A stretch of DNA of 53,164 nucleotides from contig DVIJ01000087.1 of assembly GCA_018711415.1 (NCBI GenBank), forward strand, positions 1 to 53,164, written 5' to 3'. The notes beneath the pieces were generated by a model. The model was not told the DNA's origin. It saw only the letters and a list, made by a program, of their open reading frames with translations, and made no database searches. The DNA comes from Scatomorpha merdavium (lineage in GTDB: Bacteria > Bacillota > Clostridia > Oscillospirales > Oscillospiraceae). The translations under genes and the position numbers were made by a program. Numbering within the stretch: the first letter of the stretch is position 1; each line of letters begins with the position of its first letter. Positions 18,331 to 25,632 of this stretch are shown here, in pieces.

Positions 18331-20114
18331 CCGCAGTTCTCATTCTGGTTGTCGGCATAGCTCTTCTGGGCCTGGGCTACATATTCTACGGCTCCTGGCT
18401 TGCCAAGAAGTGGGGCGTCAACCCCGACAGGCCGACCCCCGCGCACACCAAGTTCGACAATAAGGACTTCGTCCCCGCCAACCCCGCCGTCCTGATGGGC
18501 CACCACTTCTCGTCCATCGCCGGCGCCGGCCCCATAAACGGACCCATCCAGGCCGCTGTGTTCGGCTGGCTGCCCGTTTTCCTCTGGGTCGTCATCGGCG
18601 GTATCTTCTTCGGCGCCATGCACGACTTCGGCGCGCTCTTCGCGTCCATCCGTCACGGCGGCCGCTCCATCGGCGAGGTCATCAAGGACAACATCGGTCC
18701 CAAGGCCTACAAGCTGTTCGTCATCTTCGCGCTGCTGGTCCTCATCCTCGTCATCGCGAGCTTCACCTCCGTCGTTGCCAGTACGTTCCAGTCCACCGTT
18801 GATGCCAACGGCAACCCCTACGACTTCATCACCGTGGGCATGGAGAACGCCTCCGGCAACGCCTCCACGGCGACCACGAGCCTGCTGTTCATCGTCATAG
18901 CCGTCATCTTCGGCTACTTCGTCTACCGCAGGGGCGCCAAGGTCGGTCCCGCGACCATCATCGGCGTCATCGGCATCATCGTCATCACCTTCATCGGCCT
19001 GAACGTCGGCATCAACCTGCCGCGTACCCCCTGGATAATCTTCATCGCCGTGTACATCACCGCGGCCTCCCTGCTCCCGGTCTGGATACTCCTCCAGCCC
19101 CGTGACTACCTGTCCAGCTTCCTGCTGTACGGCATGATGATCCTCGCCCTCGTCGGCGTCCTCGGCGGCTCCTGGAACAGCGAGTTCGAGCTCGAGGCCT
19201 TCACCGGCTGGCAGTCCAGCAGCGGCTATCTGTTCCCGACCCTGTTCATCACCGTCGCCTGCGGCGCCATCTCCGGCTTCCACAGCCTGGTCGCCTCCGG
19301 CACCAGCTCCAAGCAGATCAACTCCGAGAAGGACGCCAAGGTCATCGGCTACGGCGCCATGATCGTCGAGTGCATCCTGGCCATCCTCTCCCTGATCGCT
19401 GCCGCCACCGTGTGGCACCTCGTTCAGGGCGGCGAGAACAGCCTGGGCCTCACCATGAGTTCTCCTCCGACCATCTTCGCCGGCGGCCTTGCCACCCTCG
19501 TTGCCAACATGACCGGCACCGTGGCGGACTTCTCCAACCCGCTGTTCAACACCGTTTACACCCTGCTGACCCTGGCCGTCTCCGTCTTCGCGCTGACCTC
19601 CCTGGACACCGGCACCCGTCTGGGCCGCTACATGTTCACCGAGCTCTTCGTGCGTGAGGGCGAGGACCCGGCCAAGATCACCGGCTTCCGCGGCTTCCTT
19701 GCCAAGCCCATGGTCGGCACCATCATCCTTGTCGCCATCGGCTGCTCCCTCGGCTACGCCAACGTCACCGCCATCTGGGCTCTGTTCGGCGCCGCCAACC
19801 AGCTCCTCGCCGGCCTGGCTCTCATGGCCGTCGCCTGCTGGCTCGGCAACATCGGCAAGAGCAACAAGATGTTCTTCATCCCCATGGTCTTCATGATGAT
19901 CGCCACCCTGACCTCTCTGGCCATCACTGTCAGCCAGAGGCTCAACTCCGTCATGGCCGGCGGCGCCGACTGGACCATTTGGTTCCAGCTCGTCTTCGCC
20001 GTTGCGCTCATCATCCTCGCTGTTGTCGTCAGCATCAGCGGCATCCAGACCTTTGCCAAGCAGGCGAAGGGCGTGATCACCGGCGACGCCAAGGCTGTCG
20101 AGGCCACGAAGTAA
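18327..20114 (+). CDS. cstA: carbon starvation protein CstA-family transporter
   Basis: A 595-residue integral membrane protein of the CstA family; characterised members (E. coli CstA, BtsT) import pyruvate and/or peptides, often during starvation. It has many hydrophobic segments beginning at residue 2. Signature stretches are HHFSSIAGAGPINGPIQAA near residues 59-77, GGIFFGAMHDFGALFASIRHGGRSIGE, and GFHSLVASGTSSKQI near residues 330-345. Codon use is strongly biased towards C-ending codons, suggesting high expression. It overlaps the upstream unknown gene by 4 bases and ends before a terminator. The substrate is not determinable from sequence. Confidence 0.94.
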   Translation: MTAVLILVVGIALLGLGYIFYGSWLAKKWGVNPDRPTPAHTKFDNKDFVPANPAVLMGHHFSSIAGAGPINGPIQAAVFGWLPVFLWVVIGGIFFGAMHDFGALFASIRHGGRSIGEVIKDNIGPKAYKLFVIFALLVLILVIASFTSVVASTFQSTVDANGNPYDFITVGMENASGNASTATTSLLFIVIAVIFGYFVYRRGAKVGPATIIGVIGIIVITFIGLNVGINLPRTPWIIFIAVYITAASLLPVWILLQPRDYLSSFLLYGMMILALVGVLGGSWNSEFELEAFTGWQSSSGYLFPTLFITVACGAISGFHSLVASGTSSKQINSEKDAKVIGYGAMIVECILAILSLIAAATVWHLVQGGENSLGLTMSSPPTIFAGGLATLVANMTGTVADFSNPLFNTVYTLLTLAVSVFALTSLDTGTRLGRYMFTELFVREGEDPAKITGFRGFLAKPMVGTIILVAIGCSLGYANVTAIWALFGAANQLLAGLALMAVACWLGNIGKSNKMFFIPMVFMMIATLTSLAITVSQRLNSVMAGGADWTIWFQLVFAVALIILAVVVSISGIQTFAKQAKGVITGDAKAVEATK

Positions 20115-20140
20115 GCCTCACACCGCACAATATACAAAAA

Positions 20141-20171
20141 GGCTCCGTCAATTTTGGCGGAGTCTTTTTTT
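20141..20171 (+). terminator. intrinsic terminator of the cstA operon
   Basis: Stem 20141-20149 with 20156-20164 (9 bp including two G-U pairs), 6-base loop, then seven T (20165-20171). Begins 26 bases after the cstA stop. Confidence 0.88.
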
Positions 20172-20181
20172 GCGCGCGCAC

Positions 20182-20209
20182 TTGCGCTTTGTGCGAAAAC
20201 CGCTATATT
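20182..20209 (+). promoter_or_regulatory. probable promoter of the DUF6291-like gene
   Basis: TTGCGC (20182-20187), 16-base spacer, TATATT (20204-20209), 30 bases ahead of the GTG start. Confidence 0.55.
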
Positions 20210-20238
20210 ATCCCCTGAATGGAAGGGGGGCGCGGCCT

Positions 20239-20931
20239 GTGCCGAAGGAGAAGAACAAAAACGCCGGGATGCCCGGGGTGATGCTGTACGCGGACCTGCG
20301 CGCCGCTGCGGCGCTGCTGAGCCTGGAGGAACGCGGCCTGCTGCTGGACGCCATCCTGGCCTACGGCCTGGACGGCGAGGCCCCGGAGTTCGAGAGCCCG
20401 GGCCTGCAGCTCATCTGGACCTTCGTCGCGCCGAGGATAGACTCGGACCGGGAAAAGTACCGCGAAAAGTGCGACAGGGCCAGGCAGAACTCCAGAAAAC
20501 GCTGGCCCGAAGCCCGCGAGGAGGATGCGGATCAGAACGAAAAAATGCCGGTCGATGCGAGTCGGAACGAAAAAATGCCGGTCGATGCCAAATATAATTC
20601 AACCTCAACCTCAAATTCAACCTCAACCTCAACCTCAACTTCAACTTCAACTTCAACCTCAACTTCAAACTCAAGGAAGGAAGGGAGGAGAAATTCGGTT
20701 TTGCACATAGGCTCACCGGAAGCTGTTGACAAACCTGTTGAAAATGTTCAAAACCCCGCTTCCTTCCTGCCTGGCTTTGGCGGAACGGAGAAAAAAAGGC
20801 CCCGCGCCGCAGAGAGCGGAGCGGAGCCGGGGGAGATCGTATACAGGCTTTGGTTCCAGGAGCCGGAGCCCTTGCCGGGGCTCAGGCCGGGGGCAGCTCC
20901 GCCCAGCCGAAGCCCACCGCCGCGCCGATGA
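20239..20931 (+). CDS. DUF6291-like phage-type protein with tandem-repeat linker
   Basis: A 230-residue protein. The N-terminal ~80 residues (MLYADLRAAAALLSLEERGLLLDAILAYG ... IDSDREKYREKC, given here only as end pieces of the domain) resemble the DUF6291 domain found in replication modules of Firmicutes phages and integrative elements. Then comes an imperfect duplication (NEKMPVDA twice), a Ser/Thr repeat tract (STSTS...) and a disordered Pro-rich tail. The start is GTG at 20239 with GGAAGGGGGG 8 bases upstream. The middle is A+T-rich, unlike its neighbours, pointing to horizontal origin. No other phage genes are nearby, so it is probably a solitary remnant. The last 50 bases overlap a convergent small gene, so the C-terminal end may be non-native. 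Confidence 0.65.
   Translation: MPKEKNKNAGMPGVMLYADLRAAAALLSLEERGLLLDAILAYGLDGEAPEFESPGLQLIWTFVAPRIDSDREKYREKCDRARQNSRKRWPEAREEDADQNEKMPVDASRNEKMPVDAKYNSTSTSNSTSTSTSTSTSTSTSTSNSRKEGRRNSVLHIGSPEAVDKPVENVQNPASFLPGFGGTEKKRPRAAESGAEPGEIVYRLWFQEPEPLPGLRPGAAPPSRSPPPRR
20533..20589 (+). repeat. two tandem ~30-bp repeats inside the DUF6291-like gene
   Basis: The unit GAACGAAAAAATGCCGGTCG plus ATGC occurs twice in direct order, 30 bases apart and in frame, encoding NEKMPVDA twice. Confidence 0.85.
20596..20675 (+). repeat. hexanucleotide tandem repeat (TCAACY)n
   Basis: About 13 imperfect copies of TCAACC/TCAACT/TCAAAT encode an alternating Ser-Thr/Asn tract. The unit is a multiple of three, so copy-number change would lengthen the linker without shifting frame. 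Confidence 0.9.
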
Positions 20932-20986
20932 TGAGGATGATGAGCGCGACTATGAGGATGATGACGAGCAGCTTTGTGTTGTCCAC
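20882..20986 (-). CDS. 34-residue single-pass membrane peptide after the Bce-type permease
   Basis: A small frame starting at GTG 20986 and stopping at 20884-20882. It encodes a short polar head (MDNTK), one strongly hydrophobic helix (LLVIILIVALIILIIGAAVG) and a short tail (FGWAELPPA). AGGGGG (20996-21000) lies 8 bases upstream and overlaps the permease stop codon, so translation is probably coupled. It could be an accessory peptide for the transporter, as small membrane peptides often are. No homologue comes to mind; function unknown. It overlaps the convergent DUF6291-like gene by 50 bases. Confidence 0.6.
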   Translation of the reverse strand: MDNTKLLVIILIVALIILIIGAAVGFGWAELPPA

Positions 20987-20998
20987 TTTTTGCGCCCC

Positions 20999-23089
20999 CT
21001 ATCTGGCGTTCTCGCCGTTCGGGCGGACGATCCGGTAATACGAGCGCGCCGTCAGGGCGTAGACCACGGCGTAGACCGCGCAGAACACCAGGAGCGTCCC
21101 CAGCGTGCAGAGGGCCGTCAGGCCCATGTTCGTCAGCGAGAAAAGCCGCAGAAGCAGCACCACCAGCTTGAAGTCGAAGGCGATGTGCACCGCCGCCACC
21201 AGGATGGGCATGAAGAACACCGTCAGGATCTGGCTGCGGATGGCCCTGCGCGCCTCGCGCTCAGAGAGGCCCACCTTGCGCATGATGTCGAAGCGGGCGT
21301 TGTCCTCGTAGCCCTCCGAGACCTGCTTGTAGTAAATTATCAGGACCGTCGCCATCAGGAAAACGATGCCCAGGAACACGCCCAGGAAGAGGAAGCCGCC
21401 GGAGAGACCGTAGACGTCCCGTTCCGTCTCCGAGCGCAGGTCTATGCGCAGGACGTCGTAATACCCGGCGTCCACGCCCGAGTTCTCGCCCGAGGCGGCC
21501 CAGTAGTCCTCGACAGCGGCCTCCAGCGCCTCGTCCGAGGCGGCGAAGTCGTACTGGCCGCGCCAGACGTAGGAGCCGCTATCCTGGCTCGAAACGAGCT
21601 CCAGGAGCGCCGCGCGGTCCGCTACGACGAGGACGATCTCGCTGTCCTCCTCCGACCAGTTCACGGCCACCATGTTCAGGACTATCTGCGAGGCCCTGAG
21701 CTTTGCCTCGCCCACAAGCTCGAGCTCCACCGTCCCGCCGTCACTGGTGAGGCAGCTGAAGCTCTCCCGGGGCTCATAGCACGCGGGGATGTGGGCCAGG
21801 GCCTCGCCCCGGGCCAGCTCCGGCGCCGCCTCGCCCGTGAGCTGCGCGTAGGTCTCCGCCGAGACGGCCATGACCCGGCTTATGCCGCCCGTGGGGGCCT
21901 CCGCCAAAAACTCGAAATACTCCACCGCCTTGGCCGACTCCGGCGCGAGCCCGCGCTGCGCGAACCAGTCCGCGAACCAGGCGTCCATGGTCTCCGCGTC
22001 GTAGGGCCTGTGGTGCTCGATGCTGACGGTGTCCGTCGCCTCGTCATAGACCTCGCCGGCGTTGGAGCTGGCGTAATAGGTCGTCTCCACGACGACGTCC
22101 GCCGGGCAGTAGATGTTCACCTGCTCCTCGCTGCCGAGGTAGAGCGAGAGCGTCCCGCTTATCATGACCATGACCATCGTGCAGAGGATGCAGATATTCG
22201 CAAGGCCCACGGCGTTGCGCTTCATCCGGTAGAGCATGCCGGAGACGCTGATGAAGTGGTTGGACTTGTAATAATAGCGCTTGTTGCGCCGGAGCGCCTT
22301 GAGCACCGCGATGGACACCGAGGTGAAGAGGCAGTAGGTCCCGATGATGACCGCGATGACCGCGACGAAATAGAGCGCGACGGCCATGGCGGCGTTGTTG
22401 ACCATCATGGCGATGGCGTAGCCCGCGCCGAGGGAGAGGATGCCGAGCAGGCTGAGCAGCCAGCTGGCACGGGGCTCCTTTTCGCCCACGCTGCCGCCGC
22501 GCAGGAGCTCTACCGGCTTGGAGAGGCCCACTCTTGCGAGGTTCGTGATGAGCGTCAGGAGGATGAGCGCCGCGAAAAACAGCACGACGACGAGGATGGC
22601 CATGGGCTGCACCGAAAAGCCGAAGGGTACCGGCAGGCGCATCAGCCGGAAGAGCAGCAGGCTCACCAGCTTGTGCAGCAGTATGCCCACGGCCAGCCCC
22701 CCGCCTATCCCGATGACCCCGATATACAGAGACTCGAAAACCATGATCCCCGCGATGTTCAGCTTGCTCATCCCCAGCACGCTGTAGAGCCCCAGCTCCT
22801 TCTGCCGCCGCTTCATGAGGAAGCTGTTCGTATACAGCAGGAAGATGCAGGAGAAGAGCGCCAGCACGAACTGGCCTATCGTCATGAACATGGAGACATA
22901 GACCTGGCCGTTCGCCGTGCCGGAGGCCAGCTCCTTCGAGCCGGGGTCCGCAACGATGGCGGCCATGATGTAGAACGCCGCCGCCGTGCCGATCACCGTG
23001 AGCAGATACGGCACGTAGAAGCGGCGGTTCGACCTCATGCTCCGCGCCGCGAGACGCGGGTAGAACGAGAGCTTACGCACGGAGCTCAC
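20999..23089 (-). CDS. Bce-type ABC transporter permease (FtsX-like)
   Basis: A 696-residue permease of the BceB/FtsX-like class that, with its ATPase and histidine kinase, senses and removes peptide antibiotics acting on lipid II-cycle intermediates. It shows the start KLSFYPRLAARSMRSNRRFYVPY, about ten hydrophobic segments, the RQKELGLYSVLGMSK coupling motif near residue 95 and a large extracellular domain (about residues 330-560) between membrane blocks, as in BceB. GTG at 23089 is used; GTG at 23080 (giving VRKLSFYP) is equally family-like. It overlaps the ATPase stop by 17 bases. The specific peptide is not predictable. Confidence 0.92.
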   Translation of the reverse strand: MSSVRKLSFYPRLAARSMRSNRRFYVPYLLTVIGTAAAFYIMAAIVADPGSKELASGTANGQVYVSMFMTIGQFVLALFSCIFLLYTNSFLMKRRQKELGLYSVLGMSKLNIAGIMVFESLYIGVIGIGGGLAVGILLHKLVSLLLFRLMRLPVPFGFSVQPMAILVVVLFFAALILLTLITNLARVGLSKPVELLRGGSVGEKEPRASWLLSLLGILSLGAGYAIAMMVNNAAMAVALYFVAVIAVIIGTYCLFTSVSIAVLKALRRNKRYYYKSNHFISVSGMLYRMKRNAVGLANICILCTMVMVMISGTLSLYLGSEEQVNIYCPADVVVETTYYASSNAGEVYDEATDTVSIEHHRPYDAETMDAWFADWFAQRGLAPESAKAVEYFEFLAEAPTGGISRVMAVSAETYAQLTGEAAPELARGEALAHIPACYEPRESFSCLTSDGGTVELELVGEAKLRASQIVLNMVAVNWSEEDSEIVLVVADRAALLELVSSQDSGSYVWRGQYDFAASDEALEAAVEDYWAASGENSGVDAGYYDVLRIDLRSETERDVYGLSGGFLFLGVFLGIVFLMATVLIIYYKQVSEGYEDNARFDIMRKVGLSEREARRAIRSQILTVFFMPILVAAVHIAFDFKLVVLLLRLFSLTNMGLTALCTLGTLLVFCAVYAVVYALTARSYYRIVRPNGENAR

Positions 23090-23840
23090 CGCCTTGCGCT
23101 ATGACCGTCAGCGTGTCCGAGATGCGGGCGAACATCTGCTCCGCCGTCTGGCCCGCGCGGTAGAGCTGGTGATACACCTCGCCGTCGCGCAGGAAGAGCA
23201 CCCGCCCCGCGTGCGACGCCGCCTTCACCGAGTGCGTGACCATGAGGATCGTCTGGCCCTCCTCGTTTATCTCCCCGAACATGCGCAAAAGCGCGTCCGT
23301 CGCCCGGGAGTCGAGCGCGCCCGTCGGCTCGTCCGCGAGGACGATGCGCGGGTGGGTTATGAGCGCGCGGGCCACCGCGGCGCGCTGCTTCTCGCCGCCG
23401 GAGACCTCGTAGGGGTATTTGTCCAGCAGCGCCGCGATGCCCAGCTTCTGCGCCAGCGGGCCTATCCGCCCGCTCATCTCCTCAAAGCTCTTCCCCGCAA
23501 GCACCAGCGGCAGGAAGATGTTGTCACGCAGCGTGAAGGTGTCCAGGAGGTTGAAGTCCTGGAACACAAAGCCCAGCTTGTCCCGCCGGAAGGCCGAAAG
23601 CTCCCGCTCCGGGATGCCCGTGATGTCCCGCCCGTCCAGCAGGACCCGGCCGGAACTCGGCTTGTCCAGCGCCGCCAGGATGTTCAAAAGCGTCGTCTTG
23701 CCGGAGCCGGATTCGCCCATGATGGCGACATATTCCCCCTCCGCGACGGAAAAACTCACGCTCGACAGCGCCTGTACCTGGGCGCCGCCGAAGCGGGTGG
23801 TGTAGATCTTCTTGAGGTCCGATACTTCGAGCAGCGGCAT
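23073..23840 (-). CDS. Bce-type ABC transporter ATPase
   Basis: A 255-residue MacB/BceA-class ATPase. Walker A is GESGSGKTT (residues 42-50), the Q-loop is FVFQDFNLLD, the signature is SGGEKQR and Walker B is IVLADEPTGALD. The ATG at 23840 has AAGGAGGA upstream, and MPLLEVSDLKKIY is the standard family start. It energises the adjacent permease. A 115-base gap with promoter-like and operator-like sequences separates it from the kinase gene, as in Bce loci where the response regulator induces the transporter. Confidence 0.94.
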   Translation of the reverse strand: MPLLEVSDLKKIYTTRFGGAQVQALSSVSFSVAEGEYVAIMGESGSGKTTLLNILAALDKPSSGRVLLDGRDITGIPERELSAFRRDKLGFVFQDFNLLDTFTLRDNIFLPLVLAGKSFEEMSGRIGPLAQKLGIAALLDKYPYEVSGGEKQRAAVARALITHPRIVLADEPTGALDSRATDALLRMFGEINEEGQTILMVTHSVKAASHAGRVLFLRDGEVYHQLYRAGQTAEQMFARISDTLTVIAQGGELRA

Positions 23841-23872
23841 GCTGACTCCTCCTTCTTGTCTGAGCTGGCCCC

Positions 23873-23939
23873 ATGATAGCAGAAACGCCGGAGTGCAATC
23901 CATCGCTTTGGCTTACATTCCGGCGCGCAATGTGACATT
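23873..23939 (-). promoter_or_regulatory. candidate regulated promoter and operator of the ABC transporter
   Basis: On the minus strand, an extended -10 TGCTATCAT (23881-23873) without a good -35 suggests an activator-dependent promoter. Upstream are a palindrome AATGT-G-ACATT (23929-23939) and a second ACATT (23915-23919), placed 20 bases (two helical turns) from the first. This fits an OmpR-type dimer site, but the binding protein is inferred. Confidence 0.45.
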
Positions 23940-23954
23940 TTTGAAAGGCTCCGC

Positions 23955-24938
23955 TCACTCGGCCTCGAGCCGGTATTCGGGGAAGCTCAGTATCGCCCGG
24001 GTCCCGCGGCCCAGCTCCGACTCGAAGCGCAGGCCGTGGCCCAAAAGACCGCAGATGCGGCGGCAGAGGTACAGCCCCAGGCCCGTCGAGCCGTGCTCGG
24101 CCCGGCCGTTGTAGCCCGTGAAGCCGCGCTCGCCCAGGCGCGGCAGGTCCTCCGGCGCGATGCCCGCGCCGCTGTCCTCTATGACCAGGCTCCGGCCCTC
24201 CGCCAGGATGCGTATGCCGCCCTTTTCCGTATATTTCAGCGCGTTCGAGAGCAGCTGCTCTATGACGAAGGCCAGCCACTTCTCGTCCGTCACGGCCTCC
24301 AGCCCCGTCTCCTCGAGCTCGAGCGGCAGCTTCTTCGTGATGAAGAGCGGCGCGTACTTCCGCACGCAGGAGCGCACCACAGAGTCCAGCTCCGTCCGGC
24401 GCAGGACCAGGTCCACCGTCCCCGCGCCCAGGCGCTGGTAGGACAGGACCATCTCGACATATTGCTCTATCCGGAAGAGCTCCGCCCGCAGCGCCGCCGT
24501 ATCCGAACGCGGCTCCCGCTGCAAAAGCAGGCGCAGGGCGGCGATGGGCGTTTTTATCTGGTGGACCCACATGGCGTAGTAGTCCTCGGCCTCGCGCCGG
24601 GCGGCGGAATACTCCGCCTCCAGCCGGGCCTTCTCGTCCCAGAGCTCGCGCAGGAGCGAGTCGTAGCCCGCCTCCACGGGGCCGCGCGGCTCCGGCAGGC
24701 GCTCTATCGAGGCGCGGATGTTCCGCCGCAGCAGCTCCAGCTCCCGGCTCCGGCCCAGACAGCGGGCCGCATCCCACACCAGGCAGGGCAGCGCCGCCGC
24801 CGTACACAGCGCCCAGACGTAAAAAAGCGGCTCCCAGGGCAGGCCGTAGAGCCGCCAGACCGCAAAGCTCGCCCCGGCGCAGAACAGGTAGAGCGCTGTC
24901 CCGCGCCAGCGGCTGCGCAGATACGCGCCGAGGCCCAA
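23955..24938 (-). CDS. Bce-type intramembrane-sensing histidine kinase
   Basis: A 327-residue sensor kinase with two membrane segments separated by only a few residues (about 15-30 and 38-57) and no extracellular sensor domain: the intramembrane-sensing BceS class, which gets its signal from the ABC transporter. The H-box is MWVHQIKTPIAAL with H126; N-box LLSNALKYTEKGG and G-boxes DSGAGIAPEDL and GSTGLGLYL are intact. The start is TTG at 24938 because GGAGG ends exactly 8 bases upstream; GTG 24947 would overlap that site. It lies 16 bases after the response-regulator stop. Confidence 0.93.
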   Translation of the reverse strand: MGLGAYLRSRWRGTALYLFCAGASFAVWRLYGLPWEPLFYVWALCTAAALPCLVWDAARCLGRSRELELLRRNIRASIERLPEPRGPVEAGYDSLLRELWDEKARLEAEYSAARREAEDYYAMWVHQIKTPIAALRLLLQREPRSDTAALRAELFRIEQYVEMVLSYQRLGAGTVDLVLRRTELDSVVRSCVRKYAPLFITKKLPLELEETGLEAVTDEKWLAFVIEQLLSNALKYTEKGGIRILAEGRSLVIEDSGAGIAPEDLPRLGERGFTGYNGRAEHGSTGLGLYLCRRICGLLGHGLRFESELGRGTRAILSFPEYRLEAE

Positions 24939-24954
24939 GTTCAACACCTCCGGA

Positions 24955-25629
24955 CTAGTCGATTATATAGCCCAGGCCCTTGCGGGTCTTTATGAGCTCG
25001 CCCAGGCCCAGCTCCGCCAGGCGGCGGCGCAGGCGCGTGACGTTCACCGTGAGCGTGTTCTCGTCCACAAAGCTGTCCGTCTGCCAGAGGCGCAGCATCA
25101 GCTCCTCACGAGTCACCACGCTGCCGCGCTTTTCCGCAAGGGCCTGGAGGATGCGCAGTTCGTTCTTCGTGAGTTCCAGGCGCACCCCGCCCGCCGTCAC
25201 CGTCCCGGAGGCCGGGTCCAGCAGCGCCCCGCCACCGCAGTCCAGCAGCTGCGAGGGCGCGCCGAAGTCGTAGCTCCGGCGCAGCAGCGCCTGGACCTTT
25301 GCCATCAGCACGTCCAGGTCGAAGGGTTTTGCGACGAAGTCGTCCGCGCCCATGTTCATGGCCATGACGATGTTCATTTTCTCCGCCGCGCTCGAGATGA
25401 ACATGACCGGGACCTTTGAGACCTTCCGTATCTCGGCGCACCAGTGGTAGCCCGAATACCTCGGCAGAGACACGTCCAGCAGCACGAGCTGCGGGCCGAA
25501 GGCGGCGAATTCCTCCATCACCGCGCCGTAGTCCCGCGCGCGGCGAGCCTCCAGGCCCCAGCTCTCCAGCCGCTCGCAGACCGCCCCGGCGATGACGGGG
25601 TCGTCCTCGACGACGAGCACCCTGTACAC
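24955..25629 (-). CDS. OmpR/BceR-type response regulator
   Basis: A 224-residue regulator. The receiver domain has acidic residues E8-D9-D10, phospho-acceptor D52 (LLDVSLPRYSG), and K101 (KPFDL). A winged-helix DNA-binding domain follows (LTKNELRILQALAEKRG, VNVTRLRRRL, RKGLGYI). It probably activates the downstream transporter genes in response to the neighbouring kinase. The GTG start at 25629 lies 3 bases after the glyA stop with only a weak ribosome site, suggesting coupling to glyA translation. Confidence 0.94.
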   Translation of the reverse strand: MYRVLVVEDDPVIAGAVCERLESWGLEARRARDYGAVMEEFAAFGPQLVLLDVSLPRYSGYHWCAEIRKVSKVPVMFISSAAEKMNIVMAMNMGADDFVAKPFDLDVLMAKVQALLRRSYDFGAPSQLLDCGGGALLDPASGTVTAGGVRLELTKNELRILQALAEKRGSVVTREELMLRLWQTDSFVDENTLTVNVTRLRRRLAELGLGELIKTRKGLGYIID

Positions 25630-25632
25630 GGC

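Noticed and set aside
20596..20675. Tandem repeat considered as a CRISPR or minisatellite locus
   Set aside because: Units are 6 bases with no spacers, and they keep an open Ser/Thr frame inside a coding gene, so this is a coding microsatellite.
24945..24947. GTG as start of the histidine kinase
   Set aside because: It overlaps the GGAGG ribosome site; the in-frame TTG at 24938 has exact 8-base spacing.
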